NCBI RefSeq assembly: GCF_902506195.1
Contig: NZ_LR732817.1
Location: 3,439,407 to 3,503,406, forward strand
Source of the DNA: Citricoccus sp. K5
Lineage (GTDB): Bacteria; Actinomycetota; Actinomycetes; Actinomycetales; Micrococcaceae
DNA: 64,000 bases
Direction: 5' to 3'
The position numbers and the translations under genes were made by a program. Shown in pieces: positions 1-7,649 of the stretch. Positions within the stretch are counted from its first letter, which is position 1. Each line of letters begins with the position of its first letter. The notes beneath the pieces were generated by a model, which did no database searches, was not told the origin of the DNA, and saw only the letters and a program-made list of their open reading frames with translations.

Positions 1-811
1 ATGAAGAGGCCAGTGTCCTGGCAACCGATTGGTTGGTGACGCGGAGGATGGTCCTCAACTCCTCGAGGGCATCGGGCTCCAAGCCATCCCAGATACTGCG
101 GAACAGGCGGTAGGCGGAGGCTCGAGGCCAGTCATCAGGGAGTACGTCCAAGGGCAGGTGAGGGTCCGCGGCGGCGATCCGACGCCAGTCCCTGAGTGCC
201 CGTGTGCGGACGGTCAGCGCGGAGTCCGAGCCTGGGCCTCCGGTGGAGTCGGCTGTCTGTCTTGGTCCGTAGGCTTGGAGGAATTCGTTGTAGAGGCTTC
301 GTAGCTCATCGAGAGGGAATCCCGCGAGGGGGTCAAGCGTTCCCCCGAGATCGACAGGACCTCGTAACAAGAGCAGATCGATCGAATGTAATTCGCCAAG
401 CCGGCGGGTTTCTGCATGGCGATCCCACGGAGCAAGCCAGACTCCGTCCACTATCTGGCCGTAACCGAGTTCCGTCAGGCCGGTGCGGAACCGCTGCCGG
501 GCATCTCGACGAGTCTCAGGGACGGTGAACATGCACGCACTCCACATGCCGTCCCAGGCCTTGGCCTCCGCACCGAACATCACTACCGAGTGGAGCTTCG
601 GGGCCTGTGTTTTCCGAGCTTCTTCCGTGAGCCCGTAGGTGATATCGCCGTCACGACGGTGCAGGGCGAGTGTTCCCCGCTTGACCGTTCGGCTCAGTGC
701 GGAACGGGCTGCTGACTCCGATACCCCGAAATGTCGCATCACCGCAACGATATCGGTCGAAGTCAGAGCCGGAAGGCTGCCGAAGTCGTACTCCACAAGC
801 AGCGCCCCCAT
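1..811 (-). CDS. PaaX-family transcriptional regulator (C-terminus cut by window edge)
   Basis: One frame stays open from an ATG at 811 to the window edge, giving 270 residues of a family usually about 290-310 long, so only the last residues are missing. A stop (TAG) lies a few codons upstream of the ATG, which fixes the start region. Residues 1-50 form the PaaX winged helix, seen as FGVSESAARSALSR followed by RGTLAL. The middle holds the family pattern WDGMW, RQRFRTGLTELGYGQ and DGVWLAPWD. Known family members repress phenylacetate catabolism and bind acyl-CoA ligands. No paa genes are visible in this window, so the target is unknown; they could lie beyond position 1. The family call is solid, the target is not. 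Confidence 0.82.
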   Translation of the reverse strand, partial: MGALLVEYDFGSLPALTSTDIVAVMRHFGVSESAARSALSRTVKRGTLALHRRDGDITYGLTEEARKTQAPKLHSVVMFGAEAKAWDGMWSACMFTVPETRRDARQRFRTGLTELGYGQIVDGVWLAPWDRHAETRRLGELHSIDLLLLRGPVDLGGTLDPLAGFPLDELRSLYNEFLQAYGPRQTADSTGGPGSDSALTVRTRALRDWRRIAAADPHLPLDVLPDDWPRASAYRLFRSIWDGLEPDALEELRTILRVTNQSVARTLASS

Positions 812-1284
812 CAGTCCCTGTGAACTGCCAGCGGCCTACCGGTCAAGGTGAACCAATGGTGGTGCCTTGCCAGAGTCCACGTTAGCCGTCATGTCAGCCT
901 CCGCTTGTCACTGCCGTTGCGTCCTGAGCCTATCGAGCTCCCACGTAGGGCCTTCGAGGGGTGTCCATCTCCGGCTCCTGCTTCCAAGGCACCTGTGGAT
1001 CCTGCGAAACCGGCGTACTCAGCGGGACGCCTGCCCACCGTGACTCCTTGCTGACTAAGAAGCAACGTGCAGCCGGTGATGTCATGATGCCCTGTGTCTC
1101 CCGTTCGCACACCGAGACGCTGTCGATTGATGTTTGAGGCGACCAGCAGTGCGGATGACCCATCTCGCCCAGGCACCTGCCGGAGCATCGTCCAAGCGCT
1201 CACGAAACATCACAAACGACTCGATATTCTCAGTGCAGGAGCTTGAGCGAGACCCGGGTGGCGAACCGGCCGCAGACCGCCTGA
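812..1284. other. Non-coding or decayed stretch, nothing recognised
   Basis: No frame on either strand gives a protein I recognise. Several short open frames exist but none has a plausible ribosome binding site plus family motif. The stretch separates the paaX-like gene from a decayed SDR remnant and is probably itself degraded sequence. The paaX-family promoter should lie just after 811, but I cannot point to clear -35/-10 hexamers. Confidence 0.4.
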
Positions 1285-1501
1285 ACTACACGGCCTACCG
1301 ACTCGGCGCCACGGCATCACACTCTCCAACCCTCAGTTGGGCCGACGGACCTTCGTCAGCGCCTCACGCGGGATCCGGTGGAGTGCTCCGGGAACTTCTT
1401 CCTGGATGACGAGGTGCTCGCCGAGGCAGGGATCACCCGACCTCTCGGTATACGGCGGCCCGGCGGAGACCCTGGAGCGCGACCTGTTCCTGGACGGCTG
1501 A
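1285..1501 (+). pseudogene. C-terminal remnant of an SDR-family oxidoreductase, frameshifted
   Basis: The C-terminal signature of citronellal/steroid-type short-chain dehydrogenases can be read in pieces. One frame gives RLTRDPVECSGNFFLDDEVL then AEAGIT (about 1345-1433). After a one-base shift the sequence continues as DLSVYGGPAETLERDLFLDG and a stop at 1499-1501. Upstream fragments TAYR, HGITLS and TLSWAD resemble the HTAYT-AKYGMS region of such enzymes, but in alternating frames. No N-terminal Rossmann region is present. This is what I see; that it is a decayed SDR gene is inference from the preserved order of fragments. It is probably inactive. Confidence 0.6.
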
Positions 1502-1508
1502 GTGCGCC

Positions 1509-1766
1509 TCAGAACAGTCCGGCGATCGAGCCAATGATCCAGAAGACCACGAAGACCAGGACCAGCACCAGCAGGACCACCAGCCAGGCCTTGTTCATGA
1601 CGCCCGCACCGCGCCGATCCACGTCGAGCTCGTTGTTGGTGGGCTCGGCGCTGGCGCCCTCGGCTGGCGGGGTATCGCCATCGATACTGTGACCCGATGT
1701 CTCACGGGTGGCTTCGGCTGCGTTCTGGGGGTTGCCCTGCGTCTCTTCGGGATCGGTGTTGGCCAC
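1509..1766 (-). CDS. Small single-pass membrane protein, DUF6480-like (copy 1)
   Basis: This is an 85-residue protein with an acidic, polar N-terminal half (about 1-58) and one C-terminal transmembrane helix (about 60-84, AWLVVLLVLVLVFVVFWIIG). The conserved centre is SIDGDTPPAEG followed by PTNNELDVDR. The DTPPAEG element resembles the PPGETPPAE motif of actinobacterial DUF6480 proteins, so I place it there tentatively. A same-length paralogue lies at 4818-5075; about 51 of 85 residues match by hand count, without gaps. The two upstream regions are also alike. Function is unknown. Its topology, cytosolic acidic tail and C-terminal anchor, would suit a small envelope stress or scaffold protein, but nothing in the sequence proves that. 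Confidence 0.6.
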   Translation of the reverse strand: MANTDPEETQGNPQNAAEATRETSGHSIDGDTPPAEGASAEPTNNELDVDRRGAGVMNKAWLVVLLVLVLVFVVFWIIGSIAGLF

Positions 1767-1796
1767 GGCTACCTGCCTCCTGCGGTCGGTTATTCC

Positions 1797-1824
1797 GGGC
1801 GTGCGTAGGCACAGGCTAACAAGC
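1797..1824 (-). promoter_or_regulatory. Conserved upstream element of DUF6480-like copy 1
   Basis: On the plus strand GGGCGTGCGTAGG, then ACAGGCTAACAAG, lies about 30-58 bases before the start codon. It is nearly repeated before copy 2 (5104-5131: GGGCGTGCGTAGG then GTCAGGCTAGCAAG). The shared block probably contains the promoter, read on the minus strand as TTGTTAGCCTG then CCTACGC. The sigma factor is not recognisable to me. Confidence 0.4.
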
Positions 1825-1869
1825 CCTCCGGTCCGCAGAGAGGGTGGATCTGCGGCGCCTTGAGGATGG

Positions 1870-2736
1870 TCACCATCGGGCGAGCAACCGCGCGCCGTCC
1901 GTGAGCACTCCCATGAGCGCCGCCACCATGCCGGCCACGGCCACCAGCGAGACCACCACGGCCACGGCCCACTCGCGCCGCGACCCGGTAGGGCCCAACA
2001 CCGGGAGCTTCATCCGCCCCCCGGAACTCCACAGCGCGCGGGTCAATGGCGTCCTCGGCAGGGTGCTCGGCGGCCGCAACTTTAGGGGCCAGAACGGGTT
2101 GCAACCCCCGTCAGTCAGCATGTCTCCGGCAATGTGGACCGCGACCCCCAGTGCCACCGCGAGGACGAACCAGAAACCCTGGTCCCCAGACCCGAACGCC
2201 GCCAGCGCGCCCAGCGGCACGGCGACCAGCCAGGGCACCTTCCGTGCCCGGTCCGGCATGAACTTCAGTGCCTTCACCGCGAAGGAGGCCAGTAGTACGG
2301 TCCCGAGGCCGGCGCCAACCTGCACGGTGCCAGTGGTGGTGGGCATGGCCAATAGGGACAGCAGCCAGGCGATCAGGGTGAAGGCGGCCAGGCCGAGCAG
2401 TGAGTGTGTGCCGTTGCGGTGCCCGCCGGCGACCCTGCCAACGGCTGCGCAGATCCACTCGGACACGGGTGGCAGCGAATGGGCTATTGAGGCGCTGCGA
2501 TGGTCAGCGTCCGGCAGGAGGGCGGCCCCGGCTGCCACGATCGCGCCGGTCAGGATGCCGAGGTCCGTGATTCCCGGGAGCAGGCCGAAGCCCAGCGGGA
2601 TCGCCTCGGGCAGCACCACCGCGGAGCTGGTGCCCAACAGCCCGACGCCGGCCAGCGGGCCCAGCGGCACTGCATAGTCTGCGGCGATCAGCACCCAGCC
2701 TGCGGCTCCACAGGCGGCATGGTGCGGTCCCATCAT
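1870..2736 (-). CDS. Membrane-bound metal-dependent hydrolase (YdjM/DUF457 family)
   Basis: The 288-residue product is strongly hydrophobic with several membrane segments. It carries the family's metal-site signature in order: HH at 5-6, LLPDADH at 73-79, HRNGTHSLL at 106-114, and HIAGDMLTDGG near 200-210. This matches the LexA-regulated inner-membrane hydrolase family (PF04307), whose substrate is generally unknown. Two adjacent ATGs (2736 and 2733) are possible; an AAGGAA about 8 bases upstream suits either. The gene stands alone between a small membrane protein and a long AT-richer promoter region for the Excalibur gene, so there is no operon clue. Family call is confident; role is not known. 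Confidence 0.8.
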   Translation of the reverse strand: MMGPHHAACGAAGWVLIAADYAVPLGPLAGVGLLGTSSAVVLPEAIPLGFGLLPGITDLGILTGAIVAAGAALLPDADHRSASIAHSLPPVSEWICAAVGRVAGGHRNGTHSLLGLAAFTLIAWLLSLLAMPTTTGTVQVGAGLGTVLLASFAVKALKFMPDRARKVPWLVAVPLGALAAFGSGDQGFWFVLAVALGVAVHIAGDMLTDGGCNPFWPLKLRPPSTLPRTPLTRALWSSGGRMKLPVLGPTGSRREWAVAVVVSLVAVAGMVAALMGVLTDGARLLARW

Positions 2737-2841
2737 GGGCGGTGTTCCTTCCTGGCGGGCCTCCGCGAAGGCGGCGAGGGAGGGCCAGCGGTCGATTCGC
2801 CAGCGACTCAGTTAACCATGACGGGTCCAGGTGTCGGGTTG

Positions 2842-2877
2842 CTCGCTGATCTCGCTGATCTCGCTGATCTCGCTGAG
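2842..2877. repeat. 9-bp tandem repeat, four copies
   Basis: CTCGCTGAT is repeated at 2842, 2851, 2860 and, with a last-base change (CTCGCTGAG), at 2869. It lies in the intergenic region between the membrane hydrolase and the Excalibur gene. Such a perfect short array is prone to slipped-strand length change. Confidence 0.85.
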
Positions 2878-2983
2878 ATGGAGAAGAGGAGGATTGATGG
2901 TTCCCGGTCACCAAAGGGACAGGGATTAACCGGTTATTTTCGTGTGGTATACGCGCAAATATTCAATGGTAAAGATGCGACAG

Positions 2984-3016
2984 GCACTTACTTGTAGCTC
3001 TAAGTGCTTGTATGAT
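2984..3016 (+). promoter_or_regulatory. Inverted repeat and -10 element ahead of the Excalibur gene
   Basis: GCACTTA (2984-2990) and TAAGTGC (3001-3007) form a perfect 7-bp inverted repeat with a 10-base spacer, followed at 3011 by TATGAT, a good -10 hexamer. The region is clearly more AT-rich than its surroundings. A repressor operator next to the promoter of the gene at 3055 is the likely reading. No well-spaced -35 box is evident. Confidence 0.4.
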
Positions 3017-3054
3017 TTGACTATCACTCGTCTTTTTCTCATGGGGACTTCAAA

Positions 3055-3963
3055 ATGAATACTCTGCCTGGGGCGGACTCCGCCCAGAATGCATCCGCCA
3101 ACCGAAGGCGATGGCTGATCATCGGTCTGATCGCTCTTGCGGTTCTGATTCTGCTGCTCGTTTTCGCACCCGTGGTTCTGATGCTGTTGTGCATCCCCGC
3201 GTTCATCGTCGCTCTCATCGCGCTGATCACCGGTGGTCTCCGCTGGGCCCGCATCCGGAACCGACGCGTTGCCGGTGGACTGGTGGGGGGCACCTTCGTC
3301 CTCTTCATCATCGCTGCAGTGGTCTTCAGCACGAGCCTGCCTGCCTCGACAACCGACTCGATCACCGTTTCTGAAGAGTCGACTCCGACCATCAGCGCGG
3401 AGCCGGAACTGGCCAGCTTCGTCGGGGAAGCCTGCGATGCCGATCACCTCATCATGACCCAAGGCGCAGACACGCTCTATTGCGATGACGACGGCCAGGG
3501 AGAGTTCGTGTGGTTCACCGCCGCAGACCATGATGCAGCTGAGGCCGAAGCCCAGAAGGTTGCAGCTGAACAGGCTGCTGCAGAAAAGGAGGCTGCGGAG
3601 AAGGCCGCTGCCGAAAAGGAAGCAGCCGACAAGGCGGCCGCGGAGGAAGCGGCACAGAAAGCCGCCGCTGAGAAGGCCGCGGCTGACAAGGCAGCGGAGG
3701 AGAAGGCCGCTGCCGACCAGGCTGCTCAGGCCGAGTCTGAGCGGAGGGCCGAGGCTGAAGCTGAAAGGCAGGCCGCGCGGGAACGCGAAGCGGCACCGGC
3801 ACCGGTACCAGCGCGAGCACCGGAACCAGCGCAAGCGCCGGCGTCGGCCAATTATGCCAACTGCTCCGAGGCTCGCGCCGCGGGTGCGGCACCCGTCTAC
3901 CGCGGCGACCCGGGCTATAGCAAGAAGCTGGACCGCGACGGCGATGGTGTCGGCTGCGAGTGA
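3055..3963 (+). CDS. Membrane-anchored Excalibur calcium-binding domain protein
   Basis: The 302-residue product has two to three N-terminal membrane helices (about 20-60 and 82-102), an acidic extracytoplasmic region with Cys pairs (EACDAD, LYCDDD), then a long Ala/Glu/Lys coiled coil (about 160-250) and a Pro/Ala linker. It ends in an Excalibur domain: ANCSEARAAG, APVYRGDPGY, then DRDGDGVGCE, the Ca-binding DxDxDGxxCE loop (PF05901). GGGGA 8 bases before the ATG is a good ribosome site. The next gene, a DUF1524 nuclease lipoprotein, overlaps its stop, so the two are translated together. In this family the Excalibur domain often accompanies extracellular nucleases and surface proteins. The repetitive coil probably spans the wall. 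Confidence 0.82.
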   Translation: MNTLPGADSAQNASANRRRWLIIGLIALAVLILLLVFAPVVLMLLCIPAFIVALIALITGGLRWARIRNRRVAGGLVGGTFVLFIIAAVVFSTSLPASTTDSITVSEESTPTISAEPELASFVGEACDADHLIMTQGADTLYCDDDGQGEFVWFTAADHDAAEAEAQKVAAEQAAAEKEAAEKAAAEKEAADKAAAEEAAQKAAAEKAAADKAAEEKAAADQAAQAESERRAEAEAERQAAREREAAPAPVPARAPEPAQAPASANYANCSEARAAGAAPVYRGDPGYSKKLDRDGDGVGCE

Positions 3964-4805
3964 TGCCTCGTAGCGCCCCACGAGGACTGATCGTCCTCGG
4001 ACTCCTGCTGGGGGCTGGTGTGACAGGCTGCGGCGTCCAAGACGTTGGAGCACCGTCGCCCGCCGCCCCACTGATGATCGGTTCCGAGGCGCCCACCCCG
4101 GAGCCGATCATCGTGGGGTCAGAAGCCCCCGGCCTTCCTCTCGCCTCGTCGTCCGGTCCCTCGCTCGCGCCGATCGAGGAGAGTCTCGCGGCTGGAGTGA
4201 CCGTAGGGAAGCCACGTGTTCAGGTGGGCACTGTGCTCGCCCAATTGGAGACCATCCCCGTCAAGGGGCGTGCACCCCAGACTGGATATGACCGCGACTT
4301 GTTCGGCAGCGGCTGGCAAGATCCTGACGCCAACGGCTGCGATGCTCGCAATGACATCCTTGGCCGTGACCTGACGGAGACGATTGCGAAACCGGGCACC
4401 CACGGTTGCGTCATCACCTCGGGTGTTCTTCAAGACCCCTTTACGGGGGAAAAGATCGACTTCGTCCGTGGACAAGACACCAGCACGCTCGTGCAGATCG
4501 ACCACGTGGTGGCGCTGTCGGATGCGTGGCAGAAGGGTGCCCAGCTTTTGGAGCCGGAGGAACGCGCCGAATTCGCCAATGACCCGTTGAACCTGCTCGC
4601 CGTGGATGGCCCCACTAATGCGGCCAAGGGCGATGGCGACGCCGCGACGTGGCTGCCTCCGAATCATGGTTATAGGTGCAACTATGTCGCCCGGCAGTCA
4701 GCGGTCAAGGCCAAGTACGACCTGTGGATGACTCAGGCGGAACACGATGCCATCCGGAGGATTGTCAGCACACAGTGTCCTGCCCAGAAAGTCGCGACGG
4801 AGTAG
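3960..4805 (+). CDS. Secreted HNH nuclease lipoprotein (DUF1524/GmrSD-type C-terminal domain)
   Basis: A signal peptide with lipobox (LLGAGVTGC, Cys24) is followed by a short repeat (MIGSEAPTPEP / IVGSEAPG) and a linker. The nuclease domain, about 100-275, has FGSGW, GCDARNDILGRDLT, DPFTGEKI, the HNH core VQIDHVVALSDAW, FANDPLNL, NAAKGDGDAATWLP and the late CNYVARQ. These are diagnostic of the secreted DUF1524 HNH family. Translation starts at GTG 3960 or ATG 3963; either overlaps the upstream TGA, so coupling with the Excalibur gene is expected. Proteins of this kind act on DNA outside the membrane; whether for nutrition, competition or DNA processing is not shown here. Confidence 0.87.
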   Translation: MMPRSAPRGLIVLGLLLGAGVTGCGVQDVGAPSPAAPLMIGSEAPTPEPIIVGSEAPGLPLASSSGPSLAPIEESLAAGVTVGKPRVQVGTVLAQLETIPVKGRAPQTGYDRDLFGSGWQDPDANGCDARNDILGRDLTETIAKPGTHGCVITSGVLQDPFTGEKIDFVRGQDTSTLVQIDHVVALSDAWQKGAQLLEPEERAEFANDPLNLLAVDGPTNAAKGDGDAATWLPPNHGYRCNYVARQSAVKAKYDLWMTQAEHDAIRRIVSTQCPAQKVATE

Positions 4806-4817
4806 CGTCCGCGCTGG

Positions 4818-5075
4818 TCAGAACATCCCGCCAATCCGGCCGATGATCGCCAGGATGACGAAGACGAAGACCAGCGCGAGGATGACCACGAGCCAGGTCT
4901 TGTTCTTGGCACCCACACCGGGCCGGTCGACGTCGAGCTCGTTGTTGGTGGGCCCTACTCCGAGGCCTTCGGCGGGGGGAGTGTCACCGTCAATGCTGTA
5001 GCCCGAGTCCTCATGGGTGGCGTCGACCGCCTTCTCGCGCTCGCTGCGTGTGTCGTCGGGGTTGGTGTCTGTCAC
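4818..5075 (-). CDS. Small single-pass membrane protein, DUF6480-like (copy 2)
   Basis: The 85-residue product has the same architecture as the protein at 1509-1766: a polar N-terminal half with YSIDGDTPPAEG and PTNNELDVDR, then one C-terminal membrane helix (about 60-83). The two copies align without gaps. Its stop is only 12 bases from the end of the convergent nuclease gene, leaving no room for a separate terminator. The duplication with shared upstream DNA suggests that a segment was copied and that the three genes between the copies either lay within it or were inserted. Function unknown. Confidence 0.6.
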   Translation of the reverse strand: MTDTNPDDTRSEREKAVDATHEDSGYSIDGDTPPAEGLGVGPTNNELDVDRPGVGAKNKTWLVVILALVFVFVILAIIGRIGGMF

Positions 5076-5103
5076 GGATGCCTGCCTTCGGCGTTGGTCG
5101 TGC

Positions 5104-5131
5104 GGGGCGTGCGTAGGGTCAGGCTAGCAAG
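5104..5131 (-). promoter_or_regulatory. Conserved upstream element of DUF6480-like copy 2
   Basis: This block is nearly identical to 1797-1824 (shared GGGCGTGCGTAGG and CAGGCTA-CAAG on the plus strand), at the same distance from the start codon. It probably holds the promoter and shows that both copies are likely to be co-regulated. Confidence 0.4.
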
Positions 5132-5163
5132 GCTGGCGCCGGGCAGGAGCGTCTGGGATCCGA

Positions 5164-5958
5164 TCAGTGCGCGGGCGAAGGACCGCCCAGTTGCTCGGTG
5201 AGGTGCGCGGCGGCATCCATCACCCGCCGGCCCAATTCTGCTTCCCTGTCGTCGTCGACCCGGGTGGCCAGCGCGGCAATGCTGAGGCTGCCGGTGACCT
5301 CACCGATGGCATCGAACACGGGGGCGGCGAAACTGACTGATTCGGCAACGCGCTCGCTGTCAGTGCGGGCATAGCCGTGTTCCCGCACGAGGCACAGTCG
5401 TTCCCGAATCCGTTCGGGACGGGTCTCAGTGCGCTCGTTCAGGGCCGGTACCGGCCGGTTGAGGACGTTCTCGATGTCCGCCTGCGGCAGGAAGGCGAGC
5501 ATGGCGTGACCGGATGCGCCGACAGTGAGTGGGAGGCTCAACCCCACCTGCACCGAGATGCGGATGAGCTGTGAGCTCTCCACCTGCCCGATATAGGTTC
5601 TGCGGTAGCCCATCCTGGCGGAGAGGGTGGTGGTCTCCCCGGTGTCCTCGGATAGAGCGGCGAGCATGGCCATGCCCTCTTTGCGAAGACTCGACTGTGC
5701 CGAGGCTGCGTTGGACAGGGCGAAGGCGCCGTTGCCGAGGGTGTACTTGCGGCTGGATGGATCCTGGACCACCAAGTGGTTGGTGCCCAGTTCCTGCAGG
5801 ATGCGGTGGGCCACCGCCTTGCTCAGTCCGGTGGAACGCGCGATGTCGCTGACCCCCAGCAGGGACTTGCCCTGAGAGAACGCCAGGAGGACCTGCACTA
5901 CCCGGCCGGTCGTGGAGTCCGGTGGGCGGTGGACGGATGGTTCTGTCATGATCCTCAT
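5164..5958 (-). CDS. IclR-family transcriptional regulator
   Basis: The 264-residue product is of normal length for the family. The N-terminal winged helix spans about 17-75 (VSDIARSTGLSKAVAHRILQ, then KYTLGNG). The C-terminal IclR effector domain covers 90-255, with SLPLTVGASGHAMLAFLP and SFAAPVFDAIGEVTGSLSIA. The start may be ATG 5958 or ATG 5949. The gene lies next to the flavoprotein of island 1, in the same orientation, and is the only regulator adjacent to that island. It is thus the best candidate to control the divergent 7404/7650 promoters and the inverted-repeat operator at 14676. Effector unknown, probably a small carboxylate as in most of this family. Confidence 0.88.
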   Translation of the reverse strand: MRIMTEPSVHRPPDSTTGRVVQVLLAFSQGKSLLGVSDIARSTGLSKAVAHRILQELGTNHLVVQDPSSRKYTLGNGAFALSNAASAQSSLRKEGMAMLAALSEDTGETTTLSARMGYRRTYIGQVESSQLIRISVQVGLSLPLTVGASGHAMLAFLPQADIENVLNRPVPALNERTETRPERIRERLCLVREHGYARTDSERVAESVSFAAPVFDAIGEVTGSLSIAALATRVDDDREAELGRRVMDAAAHLTEQLGGPSPAH

Positions 5959-6024
5959 TATTCGACGGGTCCCCAGGGGAACGAGGGCGATGCTGTGGTG
6001 GTGGTGCCGGCCAGTCCGAAAAGC

Positions 6025-7404
6025 CTATGACCCCGTGTCCCAGGCGGCTACATGTTCTGCTGCGAGCAGGGACAGCCCGAGGGCGGGGAGGAGTCCGTTG
6101 CCCGCGAGGTATCCGGAGGGTCCGTGACCTGAGATTCCCGTGGCGGCCCCTCCGGAAGCATAAAGCCCAGTGATCGGGGTGGAACTCTCGCTGAGGACCC
6201 GTGCATGGCCGTCCACGGCGAGGCCGCCCTGGGTGTGGAAGAGTGCCGGTTCCACGAAGACCGCACCCAGTCTTCCCTCAAGGGGTGCCTCCCATGCGGT
6301 GCGTCCCCAGGGATCGACGCCGGCAGCGCTGGCGATCGACTGTGCCTGCCGGACGGTCTCGACGAGCCCGATGGGCTCGATGCCGCAGGACTCGGCCAGG
6401 CTGGCAGCATCTTCGGCCCAGTGGATCCCGCCGGACTCGACGACGTCCACGAAATCCTGGAAGACCAGGCAGGCGTCGTATATGCGCTGGTCGAGGATGA
6501 TCCAGGACCGCCCCGCGGCGTGCTCGACTGATTCTCGGGCGTACTCCGAGTAGCCCATGGTCTCGTCTCCATAGCGCTGCCCGTCCTCATTGACCAGGAA
6601 CCCTCCGTGCATGACGGTGGCCCACGTGGTGAGCATGGCGGACGGGGAGGCCAGTGCTGCATGGCCTTGGTAGGAGTCCAGGAATGCGGTGGCCGCACCC
6701 AGTTCACGGCCGATCCGCAGGGCATCGCCCGTGGATTCCTCACTGCCGTAATAGGTGGCCCCGGCGATCTCGGGCAGATGCTCGTGCACCAGTTCTCGGT
6801 TGGCGCCGTAGCCGTTGGTGGCCAGCAGGACGGCGCGGGTGGGGATCTCCTCTGTTCCGTCCGGACTGGAGACAGTCACACCGCGGACCGAACCGTCCTC
6901 AGCGAGCAGAACATGTTCAAGGCGTGCGGGCACGAGGACGTCGATCAACTCAGAATCACCGACCTTGGCCAGCAGCATGTCCAGCATCGCGCTGCCGGAC
7001 CGTCCCGGCACGGTGTGGCAGCGGAACTGGCTGTGACCGGGGTACGGGAAGTCAGTCACCAGGGACAGGGGCATCTGCAGGTGATCGGCCATCCACTCCA
7101 CGAGCCGCGCGCTCACGCCGACCAGTGCTTGGGCCAGTTCCTCGTCTACGGTCCCGCCGGTCTTCTTCAGCACATCGGCGAGGAAGTTCTCGGGAGAGTC
7201 GGCGACTCCGGCCTCTCTCTGCCACCGAGACCCGGCGCCGGGAATCATGGCGGTGGACATCGAGGTGTTGTTTCCGCGCTTGAAGCGCGGGTTCGCCTCC
7301 ACGACGAGAACCGAGCGGCCCAGTTCGGCGGCGCGGAGGGCAGCGGTCAGGCCTCCGCCGGCACCGGCCACGACGAGATCGGGACCTTCGAAATCTGCGT
7401 TCAT
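6025..7404 (-). CDS. FAD-binding dehydrogenase, fumarate reductase/TcuA-like flavoprotein
   Basis: The 459-residue product begins with an FAD-binding Rossmann motif (DLVVAGAGGGLTAALRAAELG) followed by VVEAN, GNNTSMST and, near the C-terminus, FHTQGGLAVDG and GLYASGGAATGISG, as in fumarate reductase/succinate dehydrogenase-type flavoproteins, ketosteroid dehydrogenases and tricarballylate dehydrogenase TcuA. The start is placed at ATG 7404 because GAGGAG lies 6 bases upstream; the ATG at 7410 abuts it. The gene is divergent from the Liv-type importer and adjacent to the IclR regulator, so it probably acts on the imported substrate or a product of it, inserting or removing a C=C bond. The exact substrate cannot be read from sequence. 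Confidence 0.78.
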   Translation of the reverse strand: MNADFEGPDLVVAGAGGGLTAALRAAELGRSVLVVEANPRFKRGNNTSMSTAMIPGAGSRWQREAGVADSPENFLADVLKKTGGTVDEELAQALVGVSARLVEWMADHLQMPLSLVTDFPYPGHSQFRCHTVPGRSGSAMLDMLLAKVGDSELIDVLVPARLEHVLLAEDGSVRGVTVSSPDGTEEIPTRAVLLATNGYGANRELVHEHLPEIAGATYYGSEESTGDALRIGRELGAATAFLDSYQGHAALASPSAMLTTWATVMHGGFLVNEDGQRYGDETMGYSEYARESVEHAAGRSWIILDQRIYDACLVFQDFVDVVESGGIHWAEDAASLAESCGIEPIGLVETVRQAQSIASAAGVDPWGRTAWEAPLEGRLGAVFVEPALFHTQGGLAVDGHARVLSESSTPITGLYASGGAATGISGHGPSGYLAGNGLLPALGLSLLAAEHVAAWDTGS

Positions 7405-7470
7405 CAGCATCTCCTCGGGGAACTGTTCGAGCCTCTGTGACAGAGAATACGCTACCAGCGTTCGGGTCAG

Positions 7471-7585
7471 TGGAACTCGAATTTTCATGGAATTTACACA
7501 AAAGGCTAGATAATCCGTGGAAACAGCGGCAGACTATCCGCATGCCGAACCTGTGATCCCTTTCACGTGGTCCGGCGGGTGGAAC
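7471..7585. promoter_or_regulatory. Divergent promoter region with four TGGAA half-sites
   Basis: Between the flavoprotein and the importer genes, TGGAA occurs at 7471, 7488, 7518 and 7580, two of them as TGGAAC. IclR-family operators often contain TGGAA/TTCCA half-sites, and the island's other operator (14676-14696) also has a GGAAC core. No perfect inverted repeat is visible here, so the link to the IclR gene at 5164 is inference. Confidence 0.35.
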
Positions 7586-7649
7586 ACTTCAGGGATTCTC
7601 CCGGCTGATGCCCAGCACCGTTTCAATGCCGACGAAGGGTTAGAGATCA

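Noticed and set aside
2842-2877. Tandem 9-bp repeats considered as a CRISPR array
   Set aside because: The units are directly adjacent with no spacers and far too short; there are no cas genes.
2926-4071. A 381-codon open frame on the minus strand, opposite the Excalibur gene
   Set aside because: The Leu/Phe/Gly-rich repeats are the reverse of the Ala/Glu/Lys coiled coil. The plus strand has a ribosome site, membrane helices and a complete Excalibur domain.
1509-5131. The pair of 85-residue genes considered as ends of a transposon
   Set aside because: They are coding paralogues in direct orientation with different DNA ends. There is no transposase and no target-site duplication that I can see.
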